Assembly (NCBI RefSeq): GCF_003207815.1
Contig: NZ_NKTX01000026.1
Coordinates: forward strand, 1 to 38,872
DNA: 38,872 bases
From: Komagataeibacter oboediens
GTDB lineage: Bacteria; Pseudomonadota; Alphaproteobacteria; Acetobacterales; Acetobacteraceae
Direction: 5' to 3'
The notes below the pieces were generated by a model. The model saw only the letters and a program-made list of their open reading frames with translations, was not told where the DNA came from and ran no database searches. This document shows positions 35,123 through 38,872 of the stretch, piece by piece. The position numbers were made by a program, and so were the translations under genes. Every line of letters begins with the position of its first letter. Position 1 is the stretch's first letter.

Positions 35123-36559
35123 ATGACCGAGACATATGATTATGATCTGGTCGTGATCGGCAGCGGCCCGTCAGGCAGGCGGGCTGGGGTTCAGGCGGCG
35201 AAACTGGGTCGATCCGTGCTGATTATCGAAAAAAATACCCGGGTTGGCGGGGTCTGCGTGCATACCGGCACCATTCCGTCCAAAACCCTGCGGGAGACGG
35301 TCCTCAACCTGACAGGCTGGCGGGAGCAGGCTTTCTATGGCCGGGCTTACCGTGCCCGCAAGGACATAACCATAGCCGACCTGAACAGTCGCCTGCGCAA
35401 GACCCTGGATTATGAAGTCGATATGCTGGACCACCAGTTCGCCCGCAATGGCATAGCGGTTGCGCATGGCACGGCACGGTTCGTGGATCCGCACCATATT
35501 ACGATCACCATGGACAAGAGGGTTGCGCGGACCGTGTCGGGTGACAGGATCATTATTGCCGTCGGCACCCACCCGCACCGTCCGGCCAATGTGCCCTTTG
35601 ACGGGACGGTCGTGCTGGACAGCGATGAAATGACCAGCCTTGCGCGCCTGCCACGTTCCCTGACGGTAATTGGCGGGGGGGTGATCGGTATTGAATACGC
35701 GACAATATTCAGTGCGCTGGATGTGCAGGTGAGCGTTGTCGAGGCACGTGACAGTATTCTGGATTTTGTGGACCGGGGCATCATTGCCGACTTCATGCAT
35801 CAGTTATGCGATCGCGGAATGCGCTTCAGGCTGGGCAGCCGGCTGGATTCAATCACGGTCGCGGATGGACAACCCGTGGCCCTCCTGGCCGATGGCGGGC
35901 AGATCCGTTCTGATATCCTGCTTTATACCGGCGGACGTTCCGGGGCTACGGATCAACTCGGGCTTGATGCATGCGGTCTGCGGGCCGACAGTCGCGGCAG
36001 GTTGCAAGTAGACCCGAAGACGTTCCAGACAGGTGTCGCGCATATCTATGCCACGGGGGATGTCATCGGTTTTCCGTCCCTTGCTTCCACATCGCTGGAA
36101 CAGGGGCGTATCGCAGCGTGCCATGCTTTTGGCCAGACCGTGCCGCCAGCCCCTGAATTCTTTCCTTATGGGATATATTCCGTGCCTGAAATCTCAACGG
36201 TCGGCATGACGGAAGAACAGGCAAAGGAAAAATCCATACCGTATGAATGCGGGATCGCACGCTTTCGCGAGACATCACGCGGGCATATCGCAGGCATGCA
36301 TTCGGGGATGCTGAAACTGGTGATTTCCCTTGAAACCCACAGGCTGCTCGGGGTGCATATAGTCGGTGAAAGTGCCACGGAACTAATCCATATCGGTCAG
36401 GCCGTGCTTAATTTCGGGGGAACGTTCGACTACTTTATCGATGCGACCTTCAATTACCCGACATTGGCGGAAGCATATAAGATCGCGGCCCTTGATGCAT
36501 GGAACCGCATTCCCCGTCGCAGGGGGGATGTGGAGTCTCCATCACCCGTGGCGACATGA
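35123..36559 (+). CDS. sthA: Si-specific NAD(P)+ transhydrogenase (soluble pyridine nucleotide transhydrogenase)
   Basis: A 478-aa FAD flavoprotein of the disulfide-reductase superfamily. The FAD motif is LVVIGSGPSGRRAGVQAAKL, the NAD site is TVIGGGVIGIEYATIFSAL and the second FAD site is HIYATGDVIGFPSLASTSLE. In the usual redox-active position it reads GGVCVHTGTIPSKTLRE, with only one of the two cysteines, which is the mark of SthA-type transhydrogenases as opposed to lipoamide or mercuric reductases. The enzyme moves hydride between NADPH and NAD+ in the cytoplasm. A GGGG-rich ribosome site precedes the ATG. It is divergent from the dead TetR copy. Confidence 0.9.
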   Translation: MTETYDYDLVVIGSGPSGRRAGVQAAKLGRSVLIIEKNTRVGGVCVHTGTIPSKTLRETVLNLTGWREQAFYGRAYRARKDITIADLNSRLRKTLDYEVDMLDHQFARNGIAVAHGTARFVDPHHITITMDKRVARTVSGDRIIIAVGTHPHRPANVPFDGTVVLDSDEMTSLARLPRSLTVIGGGVIGIEYATIFSALDVQVSVVEARDSILDFVDRGIIADFMHQLCDRGMRFRLGSRLDSITVADGQPVALLADGGQIRSDILLYTGGRSGATDQLGLDACGLRADSRGRLQVDPKTFQTGVAHIYATGDVIGFPSLASTSLEQGRIAACHAFGQTVPPAPEFFPYGIYSVPEISTVGMTEEQAKEKSIPYECGIARFRETSRGHIAGMHSGMLKLVISLETHRLLGVHIVGESATELIHIGQAVLNFGGTFDYFIDATFNYPTLAEAYKIAALDAWNRIPRRRGDVESPSPVAT

Positions 36560-36683
36560 AGGATCAGCTTTCCTTGCCTCCGCATTGCATGGCACCGGGC
36601 CTGCATGCAGGCTGATCTTCTGGCTGGTGAAGAAAGCTGGCAACATCGAACCTGGCGGAGTAAGGCAACTATGCTCTGTAGTC

Positions 36684-36881
36684 GGCATCGCTCTGGGCAG
36701 GAAAGCCTGGTTGTTCGCCGGTTCCGATCGGGGCGGCCCGCGCGCGGCCGACATGTATTCCCGCATCGTCACTGCAAAGCTCAACGACGTCGATCCCCAG
36801 GTCTGTCTCGCCGACGTTCTCGCCCGGATCAACGACCAGCCGGTCTCATGCCTGCACGAGTTCCTTCCCTGGAACTGGGAA
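36684..36881 (+). pseudogene. IS66-family transposase (TnpC) C-terminal fragment
   Basis: One plus-strand frame reads IALGRKAWLFAGSDRGGPRA, then SRIVTAKLNDVDPQVCLADV and ends FLPWNW, the end of IS66-type TnpC transposases. The catalytic region is missing. It is joined immediately to an IS3 fragment on the same strand, so two elements have recombined or inserted into each other here. Confidence 0.85.
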
Positions 36882-36901
36882 AATACCCGCCACGCCAATC
36901 A

Positions 36902-37174
36902 TACACAGAGGTGATGCGGCTGATCGACGCCCAGTTCCTGGAAACGCCCTATTATGGCTTACGGCAGATGACATGGCATCTGCGCCGCCTGGGACATGAA
37001 GTGGGCCGCAAGCGGGTTCGGCGGCTCATGGCGATCATGGGCCTGCGGGCGATTTACCAGAAGCCGCGTACGACCGTGCCCCATCCGGAGCATCGGAAAT
37101 ATCCATATCTGCTGCGCGATCTGGTCATCAATCGGCCTAACCAAGACTGGTGTTCCGATATCACATATCTTCCC
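36902..37174 (+). pseudogene. IS3-family transposase (OrfB) internal fragment
   Basis: The frame reads EVMRLIDAQFLETPYYGLRQ, then GRKRVRRLMAIMGLRAIYQK and NRPNQDWCSDITYLP, the helix-turn-helix and first DDE Asp region of IS3-group OrfB. It lacks both the start and the rest of the catalytic domain. The frame stays open without a stop through the region upstream of vapB and into vapB itself. Confidence 0.85.
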
Positions 37175-37211
37175 AATCACCTGTCCGGATTGTGTGTATG
37201 CGGTGCAGAGA

Positions 37212-37265
37212 GTCCCAAAAATACGGGACATCTTTGTCCAAATTGGATATACACGATACATATCC
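37212..37265. promoter_or_regulatory. Dyads in the vapBC promoter region
   Basis: Two inverted repeats precede the VapB start: GTCCC-N8-GGGAC at 37212-37229 and GGATAT-N9-ATATCC at 37245-37265. The second lies immediately before the ribosome-binding site and is the better candidate for the VapBC autoregulatory operator. Confidence 0.5.
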
Positions 37266-37282
37266 ATAAGGAGGGATCTCCG

Positions 37283-37507
37283 ATGCTGACCCGTACAACA
37301 CTCTTTCTATCCAATCGCTCGCAGGCGGTGCGTCTGCCGAAGATGGTCGCCTTCGGGGAACAGGTGCGTGAGGTGGTCATCGTGTCCGAAGGTCCACGGC
37401 GGATCATCGCTCCGGTCGATGTGGCGTGGGATGATTTCTTTGCGGCTCCCGGGGTGGATCTGGGGGAGCGGAACCAGCCAGCCATGCAGGAACGCGAGGC
37501 GCTCTGA
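37283..37507 (+). CDS. vapB: VapB-type antitoxin (AbrB fold)
   Basis: A 74-aa swapped-hairpin AbrB-type protein with TTLFLSNRSQAVRLPKMVAF near the start (family consensus ...GNSQAVRLPK) and an acidic C-terminus rich in Glu/Gln for toxin binding. AAGGAGGG gives a strong ribosome site ahead of the ATG at 37283. The frame is open far upstream through the IS3 fragment, but that is not its natural start. The toxin gene begins at the base right after its stop codon. Confidence 0.92.
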   Translation: MLTRTTLFLSNRSQAVRLPKMVAFGEQVREVVIVSEGPRRIIAPVDVAWDDFFAAPGVDLGERNQPAMQEREAL

Positions 37508-37918
37508 ATGCTGCGTTACCTGCTGGATACGAACCTCTGTATCCGGGTGTTGCGGGATCGACCGCAGGGGCTGCGTCCGAGGTTCAACAGCTGTGCGGAG
37601 GAACTCTGCATCTCGGACGTGGTGCTGTATGAGCTGCTTTATGGCGCGGAACGCTCGTCTGATCCCGTGCACACAAGGCGTGAGGTCGAGCACTTCGCGG
37701 CAAGGCTGGCGGTCCTGCCATTCGACAGTGAAGCGGCCGCCCATACAGCGGACATTCGGGCTGCTCTTGAACGGAATGGCCGTATCATAGGTCCGTATGA
37801 TCTCATGATTGCTGGGCATGCCCGGAGCAGGGGGCTGATTGTCGTGACGGGGAACCTTCGGGAATTCCAGCGGGTGGAAGGTCTTCGAACCGAGGACTGG
37901 CTGACTGACACGGTCTGA
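37508..37918 (+). CDS. vapC: VapC toxin, PIN-domain ribonuclease
   Basis: A 136-aa PIN-domain protein resembling tRNA(fMet)-specific VapC. Metal-binding acids are Asp7 (LLDTNLCIRV), Glu42 (VVLYELLYGAERS) and Asp98 (IIGPYDLMIAGHA); TGNLREFQRVEGL marks the C-terminal part, with Asn116 at the position often occupied by Asn/Asp. The toxin cuts an essential tRNA unless held by VapB. The start codon directly follows the antitoxin stop (TGAATG), so the two are coupled. Confidence 0.93.
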   Translation: MLRYLLDTNLCIRVLRDRPQGLRPRFNSCAEELCISDVVLYELLYGAERSSDPVHTRREVEHFAARLAVLPFDSEAAAHTADIRAALERNGRIIGPYDLMIAGHARSRGLIVVTGNLREFQRVEGLRTEDWLTDTV

Positions 37919-38076
37919 CCGGGAAAGACGCAGCGAGACAAAATATTGATAAAAACGACTGCTTATCAATCGACTATGTCATGCAGCGAGCTTCTCTACG
38001 AACCCGCTGACAAGCAGCAGTCTTCTTTGGTTGCAGGCCCCCTGAAACCAGATACAAATCCTTGATTTGACACGAT

Positions 38077-38105
38077 AAAACCGCTCGCACACGGCGGGTT
38101 TTTTG
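38077..38105 (+). terminator. Likely rho-independent terminator
   Basis: AAAACCGC and GCGGGTTTT pair around a short loop, with one bulged G, and are followed by a T-run. It lies about 160 bp after vapC and before the last gene. The stem is imperfect and the A-rich left arm would also let it work in the other direction. Confidence 0.45.
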
Positions 38106-38181
38106 TTGTCTGAAATTCCCTGCAGGAAACACATAGGAAACAGATGAAAAGGTAATCCGGCGCAATTTTGTCGAAGGTCAC

Positions 38182-38826
38182 ATGTGTGTGAATGTGGGGC
38201 AGGGTGCCCTGATGCCTGTTTCGGGATATCGTTCCGGCCTCACCGAGTCAGGTTCAGGAAACGCAGTAACAGCCATGGCCGCAGACGAACTCACGGGACT
38301 GATCCGTTATCTCGGTCAGGAGGACTGGCAGGAGTGTTTTGGCGAAGTGCTCGCCGATCACATCGGTCCGGCGCTGGAAGCGGGTGACATCACCTTCGAG
38401 GATCTGGCGGAGATGATCGGTCCTGACGTCGCCATGACGCTATGGGGCTGCGCCTTCGAGGATTTTCTCGGGCAGGACCGGGATGATGGCCGGAACTTCG
38501 TCGACGTTTACCTCAAGCGTCGGGGCTGGAAGGAAGGGCCGCGTAACAGCGCCTACATGCGTGCCCTCAAGGCTTCGGTCATGAGCCTGTATGAAGTCTC
38601 GGACATCAAACCCGGCCAGAGCCTGATGGCGCGTGACCTGCTGCGGGGTGGTGATCCGGTTCTGGTGCATGAAGGCACGGCAACCCGGACACTGGAGCAG
38701 TGGGACCGGATTGCAGCACGTCTCGTGCCGTCCGATGGAAAGACCATTCTTGCAGGCGGGTTGCTCGCTTATTGGGATCACGACACGAAAGTGTATTTTA
38801 CGTACGCTTGGAGTGAACACCTGTAG
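38182..38826 (+). CDS. Hypothetical protein, possibly truncated at its C-terminus
   Basis: A 214-aa acidic protein. The section YMRALKASVMSLYEVSDIKP, SLMARDLLRGGDPVLVHEG and LEQWDRIAARLVPSDGKTIL resembles the N-terminal domain of larger plasmid- or ICE-associated proteins of unknown function. The last residues (VYFTYAWSEHL) do not look like the continuation expected after a GGLL motif, so the gene may have been cut by an insertion or deletion near 38790. The start at 38182 has GAAGG at good spacing; ATGs at 38212 and 38275 are alternatives. No function can be assigned. Confidence 0.55.
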   Translation: MCVNVGQGALMPVSGYRSGLTESGSGNAVTAMAADELTGLIRYLGQEDWQECFGEVLADHIGPALEAGDITFEDLAEMIGPDVAMTLWGCAFEDFLGQDRDDGRNFVDVYLKRRGWKEGPRNSAYMRALKASVMSLYEVSDIKPGQSLMARDLLRGGDPVLVHEGTATRTLEQWDRIAARLVPSDGKTILAGGLLAYWDHDTKVYFTYAWSEHL

Positions 38827-38872
38827 AACTGGCCACATTGAGGTTCACGCAACAAGTAGGGATGCAGGTACC

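Overview
The window reads as an accessory, recombination-scarred stretch of an alphaproteobacterial genome or large plasmid, most likely from an acetic acid bacterium (Acetobacteraceae; Komagataeibacter/Gluconacetobacter/Acetobacter type). This is inferred from the GC-rich coding style, a membrane-anchored sorbosone-dehydrogenase-type protein, IS5/IS3/IS66 debris and the overall gene mix. No rRNA, tRNA or CRISPR array was recognised.

Left part (1-11.5 kb): the 5' end of an IS5-type transposase is cut by the window edge, followed by a secreted alpha/beta hydrolase. A regulator-dense stretch follows in which four regulators each sit divergent from a metabolic or transport gene: SDR/LysR, AEC carrier/LysR, LysE exporter/Lrp and LysR/mdaB quinone reductase. 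Beyond mdaB lie the sorbosone dehydrogenase, an NAD(P)-binding epimerase-like protein and a CatB-type acetyltransferase.

Middle (11.8-22.5 kb): a complete tripartite RND efflux operon (lipoprotein adaptor, permease, outer-membrane factor) is followed tail-to-tail by a TetR regulator. Next come a small coiled-coil membrane protein and a DUF1269-type gene broken by an in-frame TGA and lacking a normal start. A second TetR gene faces a coniferyl-aldehyde-type dehydrogenase that is translationally coupled to an NAD(P)-binding protein. A long inverted repeat spans the divergent promoter.

Mobile/defence-like zone (22.5-25.3 kb): a ParE/RelE-type toxin-antitoxin pair, a remnant of a tyrosine recombinase, short ORFs and a 425-aa protein that looks like a helix-hairpin-helix region joined to a PD-(D/E)XK-like nuclease domain. 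This last gene is the best candidate here for an undescribed defence or DNA-processing function.

Ion island (25.5-32.4 kb): a CPx-type heavy-metal ATPase with an unusual YHS plus two-fold CPMHP metal-binding N-terminus, a CPA1 Na+/H+ antiporter and two different ClC-type Cl-/H+ exchanger candidates. Together they suggest a metal, acid or salt stress function.

Right part (32.4-38.9 kb): an IS3 fragment, an aldo/keto reductase, an alpha/beta hydrolase, a decayed second copy of the 19.7-kb TetR gene, sthA (soluble transhydrogenase), fused IS66 and IS3 fragments, a VapBC toxin-antitoxin pair and an unknown gene that may be truncated.
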